Assembly (NCBI GenBank): GCA_946902985.2
Contig: OX336389.2
Span: 793,042,979-793,106,978, forward strand
DNA from: Meconema thalassinum
Lineage: Eukaryota; Arthropoda; Insecta; Orthoptera; Tettigoniidae
Direction: 5' to 3'
DNA: 64,000 nt
The translations under genes were made by a program, and so were the position numbers. The notes under the pieces are model-generated. The model ran no database searches, was not told the origin of the DNA, and saw only the letters and a program-made list of their open reading frames with translations. Positions 1 to 10,059 of this stretch are shown here, one piece after another (position 1 is the first letter of the stretch; each line of letters starts with the position of its first letter).

Positions 1-460
1 AAAAAGCACGGTTTTTGGAATATGTGCCACACCTTGACCACTGCAGGATGTGGTTTCAACATGATGGAGCTCCACCGCACGCGGCGGTGGTCGTCCGGAA
101 CCATCTCCATGTGGCGTATCCTGATAAATGGATAGGACGGGGGGACCTGTCTCCTGGACCGCCAGGTCGCCCGATCTTACGCCCCTCAACCTTTTCTGTG
201 GTGCCATGTAAAACAACCGGGTTATGCACAGGAGACGGCTGGTCCTGGTCACCTTAGACAGCTCGTCACTGAGGCATGCTGATCCGTTTCACCAGAGATG
301 TTGCAACGAGCCAGACGGTCCTTACAACATCGCGCGCAGCTCTGTGTCGACCACGGAGGTCGTCTCTTCGAGCAGGTGCTCTGTTTAACGCCGGGGATAA
401 CTGACATCCTGTCACATGTTTCCTAGCCTCTATCAACCCAGCTCCATACCAACAGCCCTT
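1..460 (+). pseudogene. Tc1/mariner-like DDE transposase relic (3' part)
   Basis: Residues from about nt 50 read FQHDGAPPHAAVVVRNHL, then YPDKWIGRG. This is the conserved second-Asp block of Tc1/mariner-type DDE transposases common in arthropods (known: FQQDGAPPH...RWIGRGG). Near nt 150 the frame shifts by one. In the other frame the text continues WTARSPDLTPLNLFLW, the expected SPDLTPLDFFLWG motif. Weak similarity to the C-terminus (valine/glutamate-rich end, Cys near GG) may run to about nt 400. The 5' half, including the first catalytic Asp, is outside the window or lost. Frameshifts and substitutions show that it is dead. I see no terminal inverted repeat. Confidence 0.75.
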
Positions 461-1754
461 TTCATGGCCAAATAAACAAACCAGTCTGTAAAAAGCTATT
501 AAGTGTTCAATCTTCCCACATCCCAGGCAACTGCATGTAACAAAAAATAAAATAAAAAATGCATGGGACTTGAACGTTCGACCCCTCGAGCACTATCAAC
601 TGCCACACATCCATCCTACCACGTGCTTGCCATGTGAGCTATTACGACGCTTCACCCTACAGCGCGCACGTCCCAGTCTATACAATACCTACTCTCGGTC
701 TGTGCGTGCACCTCCTGTTTTAAAGTACGTGTTCTGCGTATCTGTGCCCGTTTTACGTGGTCATTTGAGGTAATCATAATGAATTAATATTGGCGCTAAC
801 GATTTATGCTGTCCTCTAGCGCGAAAACACACTTCTCGTTATATTGCCCCAGCTTAGGGAGAGGGACCGATGTCTTTCAGAATTGTAGTACATGTGACGG
901 GAGGACTTAAACTGGAACGCAAGGGGCTGGAAGACCACCCGGTTTACAAGCAGGTAATTGATATAACGGAAGTCCGTTACACTGGTGATAGAAGAGACAA
1001 GTCCAAGCAAATATTTTCATGAAATTTAGTCGTATCTTAATTAGTGTAGGTGGAATTAGACCACAAAAATCGTCGGTCAATGTCTTGGAAATGGGCTTAG
1101 ACTGCGTACAGCTAACTTCTCCCCGGTACCCTCCCCTCCAACGCTGAGGAATGTTGACAAGAGTCTGAAGTTGAGTGACCTCCTCGCCTTGTCTGCAAAT
1201 GCCATTGAAATACACAAACCGAGCCTATGAACAGCTGATTCACACCTTCATGGGGAGTAGCTAAATGACTAGTGATGGTGGATCTATTTAGTATTTTGTC
1301 AGCCTCATGGCCTACGCATAGAAAATGGAAATCCTAAACATTTGGTAAATTAATTTGAGGAACTGTTGGTCAATCTTTTTGTGGAAAGAGTGCAACAACT
1401 GTAATAAAAATATTAATGATATTATTATTATAGTAGGCTAAGTAATAATAGACTTTTAGACACACTCACATTTTTTTGGTATGTTAAGTTGCCAGACTTT
1501 TATTTACGCAGGATTGCTTGTATGTGCACTGGAGTCCATGGACAGTATTGTATTAGGTCACATTCATTTACTACATGACTGAACGTAGTTCGCAACCTCG
1601 GGAAGGTTATACTCTACCATCAGAGCTACATATGCTGACTCTTAATGTTATTATTATTAGACTATTATTATTATTATTACTATTTTTATTATTTTTATCA
1701 TCACCTACATGCGGTGCTAGTGTTGAGACAGCCTACCATTACCGCCCTATATGC
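461..1754. other. No gene recognised; AT-rich spacer
   Basis: Only short open frames without recognisable motifs. It contains small (ATT)n tracts near 1415-1440 and 1650-1700. I see nothing that supports a gene. Confidence 0.5.
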
Positions 1755-2090
1755 AACTCGGGGGTGATGGCGCAGCGGGTTTGCTGTTGGCCTCTCACCA
1801 TGGCGGAACGGGTTTGATTCCCGGTCAATTCATGCGAGGTTTTCAGAGTGAAATGCCATGTCTTGCGGTTCAGATTCCACATAAAAAGAGGTCCGGTAGC
1901 TCATTATCACAAAATATACGGTCTTGGAAAACCACAAGCTTCCGTACTTCTCACCATCGACAGCCACAAGATGATTTCCCGTGGAATCCCACTAGGCCAA
2001 AGTTGGGATGTCCCTACATAAGACCACGGCTGCTTTCTTTCCTACCCCGAGCATTTAATCGTGCATCACGATCGCAGCAAGTCCGGTGAT
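1755..2090 (+). repeat. tRNA-derived SINE
   Basis: The head carries a box-A-like stretch (gatggcgcagcgggt) and a box-B-like stretch (gggtttgattcccgg). The body follows: gtgaaatgccatgtcttg, then ggttcagattccac. The same body lies on the minus strand at 48060-48240, which supports an interspersed family. The 3' part (about 1925-2060) also resembles the 'accacggc.gc.ttcctt' block of the other SINEs in this window. Confidence 0.7.
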
Positions 2091-2163
2091 TGGAGGTCCG
2101 AACTCAGCATCGACAGTGGCTAACCTGATTTTCCTGGATTTTCCACGCGCTTTCCAAGCATAC

Positions 2164-3251
2164 TGTACAGCCCAGGGGCAGTACCCCTAGGACCCCCCCC
2201 CCTTCAACTTTCACCATCCACCACCCCCATAGGCATGCCATAAGCCATACACACTTCTTTGACACGAGCAGGCCCAGCAGTATTGCTGACAGCCACGATT
2301 ACACAACACATACACAAACACACTATCTGGAGCAGCAACAATGAGGAAACGCCGACTAAGCAGTGGGGGAAAGCCTTAAAAGCTAGACCCAGAAGAGCCC
2401 CATTATCTATTCGTGGCCAGCGGCTCTGCTCCTCAAGGTCCGTTCCAGCTCTTCACCAGGTGAGAACTAGCCGTGTGCTCAGATTCCTAATTATCGTAAC
2501 ACCTAACCCAGGACACTTGCCCCTGACCGTGAAGACCAGGAAATGCACCGTCAGGAATCTCATTGTATTCGAGTAAGCAGCCAGACTGCAGCGTGCCGAG
2601 TTGTCGACTCTGCACGTGAGCTCGCTAAACGCTCGCTCAGTCTTAGACGTTCATCCCCTAACAGGTAGACGCACCCTGTAGGAACGCACCCCAAGAGATT
2701 ACATCCTCACACCAACACATTACACTAGTAGTCTCCCCCAATTGTATTTCACACACTTTGTACTTTGTTTTGTACTTGTCCACCACCTAAAGGGACAGTA
2801 CATCATCGCCACTGACCAATAAATACTTGGTCAGTAAACACATACATCTACTACTCATTTCACCCAGTTTTACATCCCTACACCCAACCTGACCTTAGTC
2901 CTAATTGCCCCTGACCGTGAAGGCCAGGAACTGCACCGTCAGGAATCACATTGTATTCGAGCAAGCAGCCAGACTGCAGCGTGCCGAGTTGTCGACTCTG
3001 CACGTGAGCTCGCTAAACGCTCGCTCATACTTAATTGGCAGGCTAAGTAAATAGCTCAGTCTTAGACGTTCATCCCCTAACAGGTAGACGCACCCTGTAG
3101 GAACGCACCCCAACAGATTACATCCTCACACCAACACATTACACTAGTAGTCTCCCCCAAGTACGGGAAACTATCCCTTTCCGGAAACATCCCCTAAATT
3201 AATACATCTACACTACCCTGTTTATCCCACCCCCAACAGAGGGATAAAACA
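2164..3251 (+). repeat. 5' LTR of element A
   Basis: It begins tgtacagcccaggggcagta and ends gggataaaaca, matching the 3' LTR at 16817-17672 almost throughout. It is about 230 bp longer because a segment is present twice (about 2516-2750 and 2908-3165): both copies hold the 'ctgaccgtgaa...gcaccctgtaggaacgcacc' block, which occurs once in the 3' LTR. One copy lacks the short tail 'acttaattggcaggctaag'. Confidence 0.88.
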
Positions 3252-3254
3252 GAT

Positions 3255-3277
3255 TGGTGGAGGCGCCGTTACCACGC
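3255..3277 (+). promoter_or_regulatory. Candidate primer-binding site of element A
   Basis: Three bases after the LTR end the sequence reads TTGGTGGAGGCGCCGTTACC. The same position in element B (minus strand, about 46572-46592) reads TTGGTGGAGGCGCTGCTACC. Conservation right next to the LTR in two diverged elements fits a tRNA primer site. I cannot name the tRNA from memory. Confidence 0.5.
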
Positions 3278-3459
3278 AAAATAAGGGTAAGGGACTCAAA
3301 CAACGAGCCCTCGTGGTAGAGCGATCCATACTGAAAGTAGCCAAGCGAAACTATTTTTTTTCCGGAATACGCTCCACATTTCCCCCCTTTATTATACGAG
3401 GATTTGTATTATTACACCCGCCCCCACCCACCCCATAGTGCAAGGTCGGTGGAAATTAA

Positions 3460-4932
3460 ATGACCACATTTAGAACCACTCTAAGGGACTTCGCGCACAA
3501 TTTGTCGGCTAGCACACCTCCACTCCTACCGAAGGTGAGGATCAAGAATAACGATTTAATATCCGAACACACTTCACCACGCCTCCTTCAGGAACTCGAA
3601 TTAAAGGCATTAGAAATCCGCGCTCAATACCCTGCAGCGGCAGCACAAGGCACACATTTTACACGATCCCAGACCCAGACCGGTTCGCAGGGACAACAGT
3701 CACCAGTATCCTGCGCTAGTGAGGCAGATTGCTTACCTACACTCCATCCCCTATTGTTACAGCAGCTCCAAATCACAGAGCAAAAGACTGATAGTCTGCT
3801 CGCGCGCATAACACAATTATTGGACACAGACACTGTTAAGGCAGACACCCACACGACAGAGGCGGTTCTAGATATACATACTATTCTACAGACAGTAAAA
3901 CAGGATTTAGACAGGACAGTGGAAGTAGTGAAGTCCACACAGTACGACATTACACCACCGATCAGTGACGACATATCAGGCGACGAGCCCCCTGGCAACG
4001 CAACACACGTTTCATACACAGGGATTGAGGATATTCCCCGTCAGAACAACACAAATTCAAACACCTCATCACACGACAGAAGTGCGGACAGCATAAACGG
4101 ACTAGAATCATTATATAGCCAAGGAGAAGTAAACGAGAAGGATATGAATAGGCACACGGAATATCCAATGATCCACCCCACAAAGTTCACGGGAGAGGGC
4201 CAGGATCCGGAGGAATACCTCAAGGCCTTCATTAGAACGGCTCGGATCAATGGCTGGAGCGACGAAGTCAGGAAACGGATCCTACCTGCATACTTAAGAA
4301 AATCGGCCATGACATGGTACGAGCTCCATGAGGACAATCTAGAAGACGCCACATGGGACGAAATCACTTTTTTGCTGAAGAGTGAATTTCAGCTCTTACC
4401 AGACGATGAGGACCTGTATGATCAAATCAGACAGAAATTACAGGGGCCCACAGAGAGCGCACAGACGCATGGGAATGCGAAACTGCTGATGTGCGACAAA
4501 TACATTGCAGCCATGCATAATAAGCAGAAAGTTAAGCTGCTAATGCAGGGCCTTAGGCCATCAATCGTGGACAAATTATGGATAATGAACAATCCTAAGG
4601 TTCAGCATATGCTAAACAACATAAAAACAATAGAGGCTGGGAGAAAGATCACGGAAAAAGCTACGGAGAAAGCCGTGAATCAGCATTTTAATCCAGAAAA
4701 GGGGGACACCAGCCAAAGGATGGATGAGTTAGTGGACCGGATGGAGAAGCTAACAATAGCTGCCATCCAGGCAGGCGGGGGACCACTCAGGAGAGAACAC
4801 ACTGATGCGGAAGAACTATACTATCCCGAGAGGGAAAGGGGATACACGGAGGTGAGACACTACGAGCGGGAGAAAGCATACTACCCTCCACAGCGACCGA
4901 CAACACCATATGCGCAGGACAGGCCACATTAA
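3460..4932 (+). CDS. gag: Gag polyprotein, element A
   Basis: A 490-codon ORF that starts at an ATG about 200 nt after the LTR. Gag forms the particle that packages element RNA. Residues about 230-400 match the Retrotrans_gag style: HPTKFTGEGQDPEEYLKAF, then LPAYLRKSAMTWYE, then DKLWIMNNP. The N-terminal 220 residues are polar, Ser/Thr/Gln/Asp-rich and low in complexity. No CCHC zinc knuckle is visible. The ORF stops at a TAA at 4930-4932, but Gag-like Arg/Pro/Tyr/Gln-rich coding continues downstream in shifted frames to about 5658. The stop and the shifts look like decay rather than the natural end. Confidence 0.85.
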   Translation: MTTFRTTLRDFAHNLSASTPPLLPKVRIKNNDLISEHTSPRLLQELELKALEIRAQYPAAAAQGTHFTRSQTQTGSQGQQSPVSCASEADCLPTLHPLLLQQLQITEQKTDSLLARITQLLDTDTVKADTHTTEAVLDIHTILQTVKQDLDRTVEVVKSTQYDITPPISDDISGDEPPGNATHVSYTGIEDIPRQNNTNSNTSSHDRSADSINGLESLYSQGEVNEKDMNRHTEYPMIHPTKFTGEGQDPEEYLKAFIRTARINGWSDEVRKRILPAYLRKSAMTWYELHEDNLEDATWDEITFLLKSEFQLLPDDEDLYDQIRQKLQGPTESAQTHGNAKLLMCDKYIAAMHNKQKVKLLMQGLRPSIVDKLWIMNNPKVQHMLNNIKTIEAGRKITEKATEKAVNQHFNPEKGDTSQRMDELVDRMEKLTIAAIQAGGGPLRREHTDAEELYYPERERGYTEVRHYEREKAYYPPQRPTTPYAQDRPH

Positions 4933-5658
4933 CCTCCACGATATTCACCGGTCACATACACACATGTAGAGCAACTTACCCCCCACGGCGACCAACATCC
5001 CCATACACACCGGATTACTACCCTTCAGAGTACGAGCACAGTATTTCCCGGCGAAGCAGCCCGCCACCGAGTAGACAGGCCTATGCTTCCCCACAATATA
5101 GGGGAAATGGGGACTATCGGAAAAACTCACCCCAAGCAGGCAAGGTTATGCTTCCCCACAATATAGGGGAAATGGGGACTATCGGGAAAACCCACCCCCA
5201 AGCAGGCAAGGCTATGCATCCCCACAGTACAGGGGAAACGGGGAATATCGGGAAAACCCACCCCCAGGCAGACAGGGATATGCATCCCCGCAGTACAGGG
5301 GAAAGAGGAATAGCCGAGAAAACCCACCCCCGCAGCAACAGACATACACTCCCTCCTATCGAAGACAAGAAAACGGGCCACAGATCAGAACACGCTGCAA
5401 AACAGCCCCACAGAAAGGGCGGGAGGCCCGTAATACGTACACGAAGGGGCCGGAACACTATCCGCTCCCCGACGAACACCCGAGGGAGTTCAGGGACGAG
5501 GCACCCCAGCAAACAGACAGGAGGGCAATGCTTCCCACACCCGGTTACCCACCGCAAGCGGGGAGTTGGCGCAGCCACCCCGCGGGGTACAGGCATACAA
5601 CACGGGGAGACGCACACCTACGTTTCCAAAAAACTCTTAGACGGGGAGGTTCGGCCAG
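4933..5658 (+). pseudogene. Gag C-terminal extension, frame-disrupted
   Basis: After the stop, the frame +1 to gag reads RRPTSPYTPDYYPSEYEHSI, then repeated QYRGNGDYRxNPPP-type units. A further shift leads into ENPPPQQQTYTPSYRRQENG and stays open to a TAG near 5658. The composition (Arg, Gly, Pro, Tyr, Gln) suits the basic RNA-binding tail of a Gag without zinc knuckles. This frame overlaps the beginning of the next ORF, so the first roughly 70 codons of that ORF are probably this tail read out of frame. The overlap would fit translation of pol by ribosomal frameshifting, but decay makes that uncertain. Confidence 0.55.
5080..5335 (+). repeat. Four tandem 63-66 bp units inside the gag tail
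   Basis: Units start at 'caggc(c/a)...tatgc(t/a)tccccaca' and share 'aggggaaa.gggga.tatcgg'. The unit length is close to a multiple of three and encodes a repeated Gln-Tyr-Arg-Gly-Asn-Gly peptide in the gag-tail frame. Single-base indels between units throw the frame. Confidence 0.75.
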
Positions 5659-7052
5659 CTAGAAGAGCGGCGGAGGTTCCTCCCCTAACACAAAACCAGA
5701 GAGGCCCCTCATCTACACAGACTCATAGGAGCAGAGGGAAGAAGCAGCCAAATAAAAAAATGGCTGACGATCCGCCCCCGAACCGTTTCCAAACACACCC
5801 TGTGAAAGTAGATGGCAACTGTCTGTTCAGGGCCATCAGCTTGTTAGTCCGCCATAGCGAAACCCACCACAGAGAGTACAGGCTGGAAACGGTTAAACAC
5901 ATCCTGGACAACTGGGAAGAGTACCGGGATTTCGTGGCGGACGAGCAGGAAAACCCATTCCAGACCAGGAAAGACTACGAACGATACATGAGTAGGGATG
6001 GTATCTATGCCGGCGCCGTAGAAGTGACCGCTCTCGGCAAGATACTTAAGGTCAACATACATGTATTCACTGATATACACTCACCGCCACTGTTCACCAC
6101 CACTGGATTCGATAGGGCCCTGCACATACTATTCACAGGGAACCCTAGGGCGGGACACTATACGCCCCTCACAATTACACGCGAACAAAACGCAGACAAT
6201 AAGCCCACAACATCACCGGACATGAATATATCACCAGCAGGGAAACAGGAGGAAAAAGGTAAACCCACACTCTCCAGAAGGGAAAACATACCCCCTACAC
6301 CACAACACGGGTCGGGAAGTGACCCTACACTGGCGCAAGACGCGGACACAGTTGTCATAGGAGAGCCAGCGACAGGAATCGAACTCGCAACCGCCTGGAA
6401 CAAGAAACGGGGTCATACATGCAAACGAAGGGTTAGGTTTCCAGCACCCTCACAGGAGGGGGAGAGGAACAACACACCCACACAGAAACTGGGAAGTGAA
6501 AACTCACTAACCGCTCACAAGAATTCGAGTATTTTAACAGCGCGGAAAATGAAGAGAGCATGCAATGTACAGACTGGGCACATTTCGCTGAGGGAGACAA
6601 AGAACTTGAGCCCGGAAATGAGTCGCGCGGCCAAGCGTGTCAAGTACAATGAGCGGCAAGCGCCATGCCTCTTCAGCACAAATGTAACGCAGGGAGTAAA
6701 CAGCGACGCACACAAGGACGAGGACACTAAGGCAGCAACAACAACAACATACACACTCTATAACACATCTCTACAGGGGAAAGGACACAAATTAGCGGCA
6801 TTGACAATATACGCCAGCATAAATGGACACAGAATGCAAGTCCTTGTTGACACTGGTGCAGCGGTAAGCTGCGTAAACAGCAAACATGTCACCGAAGGGC
6901 AGATACACGGTGTCACGGGTGACATCCGGCTGGTAGCGGCCAATGCTCAGACGCTAGAAAACTCGGGGGTGGCAAACATACACATAAGGCTAGACCATTT
7001 TGCAACAACACACCCCATGTTCGTGATAGAACATCTTTCTGCGTCACAATAA
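5148..7052 (+). CDS. Pol N-terminal part: OTU-like cysteine protease plus aspartic protease
   Basis: A 634-codon ORF. Residues about 1-70 are repeat sequence probably read out of frame. Residues 215-345 look like an OTU fold: VKVDGNCLFRAIS gives the Asp222/Cys225 pair of the family, and RAGHYTPL gives the partner His337. OTU enzymes cleave ubiquitin or related chains; cellular members regulate ubiquitin signalling and some viruses use them to blunt host defence (established family knowledge). The role here is inferred only. Residues 345-540 are low-complexity. The retroviral-type aspartic protease follows, with QVLVDTGAAVSCV (catalytic Asp568). Its last motif (IIGMDFL) is split into the next ORF by a one-base frameshift near 7045. 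All three OTU catalytic residues appear intact. Confidence 0.8.
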   Translation: MLPHNIGEMGTIGKTHPQAGKAMHPHSTGETGNIGKTHPQADRDMHPRSTGERGIAEKTHPRSNRHTLPPIEDKKTGHRSEHAAKQPHRKGGRPVIRTRRGRNTIRSPTNTRGSSGTRHPSKQTGGQCFPHPVTHRKRGVGAATPRGTGIQHGETHTYVSKKLLDGEVRPARRAAEVPPLTQNQRGPSSTQTHRSRGKKQPNKKMADDPPPNRFQTHPVKVDGNCLFRAISLLVRHSETHHREYRLETVKHILDNWEEYRDFVADEQENPFQTRKDYERYMSRDGIYAGAVEVTALGKILKVNIHVFTDIHSPPLFTTTGFDRALHILFTGNPRAGHYTPLTITREQNADNKPTTSPDMNISPAGKQEEKGKPTLSRRENIPPTPQHGSGSDPTLAQDADTVVIGEPATGIELATAWNKKRGHTCKRRVRFPAPSQEGERNNTPTQKLGSENSLTAHKNSSILTARKMKRACNVQTGHISLRETKNLSPEMSRAAKRVKYNERQAPCLFSTNVTQGVNSDAHKDEDTKAATTTTYTLYNTSLQGKGHKLAALTIYASINGHRMQVLVDTGAAVSCVNSKHVTEGQIHGVTGDIRLVAANAQTLENSGVANIHIRLDHFATTHPMFVIEHLSASQ

Positions 7053-7057
7053 TTGGC

Positions 7058-8638
7058 ATGGATTTCCTCGCTAAATACGAAGCTAGCATAAATTTTGCTA
7101 GCGGCAAGATTCATTTAATGCATAACCAGAGGCTCACTACACATCCCATGGTATACACCAAGAACACAGATGGGATTCGAGCGGAGCGAGAAACCCACGA
7201 GCACCAGGCCTCCACACTGAACACAATCGACAAACATACAGGCACACACACAGATAAGACATTCAATCACACTCACAGACAGGACCTAACACCAGAACAA
7301 GATAGGAGGCTCACGGAGCTCCTGGAAAACAATAGAGATATCTTTGCCCACTCGCTAAGAGATCTTGCAGTGACAGACCTTATCGAGCATCATGTCACAC
7401 TTACCAGTGACCGGCCAGTCAACCAGCCCCCCTTCAGGGTGAGTCAGAAGGAAAGACACGCTATCGACACTCAAATTAAAGAGATGCTCGAGGCGGGGGT
7501 AATTGAACCAATGATCTCGAATTACAGTGCCCCGGTCTTGCTGACCAGGAAGAAAGACGGTTCCCACAGTTCCCACGGTTCCCGTAGTCTCAAAAAATTA
7601 ATAGAAAATGACAGCTATCCACTACCACGGGCCGACACCTATTTGGATGCCCTCGTTGGGGCCAACTGGTTTAGCTCGATGAATTGTTACAGTGGCTTCT
7701 ATTCAATCCCTATTTATGAGCCGGACAGGCACAAGCTGGCGTTCGTTACAGAAAACGGCCTCTATTCCTATAAGGTGTTGCCAATGGGCCTCCGTAACGC
7801 CAGCCAGACCTTCCAAAAACTAGTGGATAAGGTATTTTCAGGGCTAAAGTGGCGGTCGGTACTCGTCTACGAGGATGACATAATAGTCTTCTCCCAAACC
7901 TTTGACGAGCATCTCGTACACTTGGAGGAGGCTTTCGCAAGGATTAGAGAGGCCAAATTAAGGCTTAAACCTGCGAAGTGTCAATTTGCAAGACAGCAGA
8001 TTAATATCCTGGGCCATATTGTTAACAGAGAAGGAATTATTCCCGACCCAGAGAAGACGGACGCAATAACGGGTATCCAGATGCCTACAAATCTGAAACA
8101 ATTGCGTAGCTTCATGGGCCTGGCATCTTATTACAGGAAGTACATTTATATGTTCGCACACATCGCCCACCCCCTAACTGAACTCACACGCGAAAAGACG
8201 CCCTTCCACATCACACAAGAACACATAGATGAATTCAACACACTTAAACAACTATTGACCACCCCGCCATTACTGAAACACTTCCGTAGTGATAGGCCCA
8301 CATTTCTACACGTGGACGCAAGCCAGTATGGACTGGGAGCCGCCCTATTACAGGAAGATACTGAGGGGCACAAACGGCCAGTGGCTTATGCCAGCAGAAA
8401 ATTAACGGCTGAAACCAGATACTCTGCCAGAGAACGCGAAATGCTGGCATTTTCATGGGGAGTGAACTATTTCCGGGTATACCTCTATGGTATCCAGTTC
8501 ACGGTAATGACTGACCACGCGAGTCTGCTTTTTTTTGGAACAAATGCAAAAACCCAAATTCGCGCCTCAATAGGTTTATATTCCGTCTTTACGAATATAA
8601 CTTCGTGGTCAAGCACAAGAAGGGCGCTACACACCTAG
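7058..8638 (+). CDS. pol: Reverse transcriptase and RNase H of element A
   Basis: The ORF continues pol after the protease frameshift. Recognisable RT blocks are APVLLTRKKDGS, ENDSYPLPR, LPMGLRNASQTFQ, YEDDIIVFS and LGHIVNREGI. RNase H follows with LHVDASQYGLGAALLQ, RPVAYASRKL, Y(S)AREREMLA and TDHASL. RT copies element RNA into DNA in the particle, and RNase H removes the RNA strand. Two oddities point to an inactive enzyme. The first catalytic Asp is Asn (SSMNCYSG, residue 209, codon AAT at 7682). The WRFCVDYRxLN segment before ENDSYPLP is scrambled. The fourth block is YEDD rather than the usual Y[LIMV]DD. A frameshift near 8570 ends the real protein; the last 25 residues are out of frame. 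Confidence 0.88.
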   Translation: MDFLAKYEASINFASGKIHLMHNQRLTTHPMVYTKNTDGIRAERETHEHQASTLNTIDKHTGTHTDKTFNHTHRQDLTPEQDRRLTELLENNRDIFAHSLRDLAVTDLIEHHVTLTSDRPVNQPPFRVSQKERHAIDTQIKEMLEAGVIEPMISNYSAPVLLTRKKDGSHSSHGSRSLKKLIENDSYPLPRADTYLDALVGANWFSSMNCYSGFYSIPIYEPDRHKLAFVTENGLYSYKVLPMGLRNASQTFQKLVDKVFSGLKWRSVLVYEDDIIVFSQTFDEHLVHLEEAFARIREAKLRLKPAKCQFARQQINILGHIVNREGIIPDPEKTDAITGIQMPTNLKQLRSFMGLASYYRKYIYMFAHIAHPLTELTREKTPFHITQEHIDEFNTLKQLLTTPPLLKHFRSDRPTFLHVDASQYGLGAALLQEDTEGHKRPVAYASRKLTAETRYSAREREMLAFSWGVNYFRVYLYGIQFTVMTDHASLLFFGTNAKTQIRASIGLYSVFTNITSWSSTRRALHT

Positions 8639-10059
8639 ATGCAGATGGGTTGTCTAGGCTGCCAGTAGCCGACACCCCAGATGACAGTAAGGACCACGAA
8701 TGGGATGATATGCCGACTTTTTTCCTGGCACTGGTAAACATGAGGCAGGAGCTAGAGCGTGATCCGTACCTGAAACATATTCTAATGGCGCTAGAAAACT
8801 TGGACAAGGTAGATTCCAAGACAGCACGGCTGTCTAGGCGATTTTTCCTAGACAAAGACGGGGTACTGAAATTTAAACCCACAGCCATACACGATAATGC
8901 ACCTATAGCGGTTCCGGACTCATTGAAAGAAAATATCATGACCGGACACCATAATAGCCCAATGGCAGGGGCACATTTGGGTACGCATAAAACATACCAT
9001 AGAATCCGAGACAAATATTACTTGGTAAACATGAAGGGCGACATAGACACCTTCGTAAAGACATGTCACACCTGCCAGCGATTTAAAACAAGACCTGGTA
9101 AACCTCATGGATTACTAAATCCTGTTCCAGTAGGAGAACTATTCCACAGAATAGGGATAGATGTTAAAGGCCCCATCTCCACATCTGAAAAGTATAATAA
9201 ATACATACTTGTGGCTACAGAGTATCTTACCCGGTACATGATTACGAAGGCTATTCCCAAAGCAGACACGAATAGCATAGCGGAATTTCTATTCGAAATA
9301 GTCACGTGATATGGCCTATTCCAAACCCTATTATCCGACAGAGGGACTATTTTCACCTCGAGAGTGCTCCAACAGTTTCTGGAGATACTAAGGATAAGAG
9401 CATACACAACTACGAGTTTTTCTCCACAGACCAATGGGCTCACAGAAAGCATGAATAAAATTATCGGGACAGCGCTAGCCAAGTTCACGGGGGACACAGG
9501 GACAGACTGGGATAATTATCTACAGCCTATCACATTCAGATACAATACTTCGATATCCACAGCCACAAAACACTCTCCACACTTCCTGTTGCACGGCTTC
9601 ACGCCCAGAAGTCCAATAGACAATATATGCATCCCCCAGGACACTCCCACAGACAACGCGGCCCGGTTAGAGTATTTTCAGATAGCTCGCATGAACGCAA
9701 GGAAGAACATAACCGCGACACAGAAAAAACAACAAGCACGGTACGATCGTCAATGGAAGAGCGTGGAATACACACCCGGGCAATTGGTTATGGTTTCCAA
9801 TTCCGCCCGTAAAAAGAACGTGTCCGAGTTCCTCCTACCACGTTGGACAGGTCCCTTCAAAGTCTGCAGGAAGGTATCTGATCTAAACTATATAGTGAAC
9901 GTGCGGCATGGACACAAACTCATTAAGGACACTATACACGCCCACCGTATGAAGGCGTACCACACTCGAAAAACAACACTCACAAATAAGGGCGGGAACA
10001 CCGCAAAAAGGAAAGGAAGTGGCTCCACTGGCAGACAGGGCAAGAAAGCCAAGAGATAG
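8575..10059 (+). pseudogene. Integrase of element A, one nonsense codon
   Basis: In the frame open from about 8575 the text runs RLYEYNFVVKHKKGATHLDA (end of RNase H), then the integrase. The zinc-binding HHCC region lies at about 8947-9080 (AGAHLGTHKTYHRI, then CHTCQRFK). The catalytic core has Asp in RIGIDVKGPI (about 9165), Asp in LLSDRGTIF (about 9340) and Glu in QTNGLTESMNK (about 9445), so the D,D,E set is complete. A TGA at 9307-9309 (expected CGA, Arg, before YGLF) splits it. Past the core are a GPFKV-type C-terminal beta module (LPRWTGPFKVCRK) and a basic Lys/Arg tail. Integrase inserts the cDNA into the chromosome. No chromodomain is evident. Confidence 0.85.

Noticed and set aside
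3624..4367. Antisense open frames opposite gag
   Set aside because: Shadows of the gag reading frame; no motif and no conservation argument.
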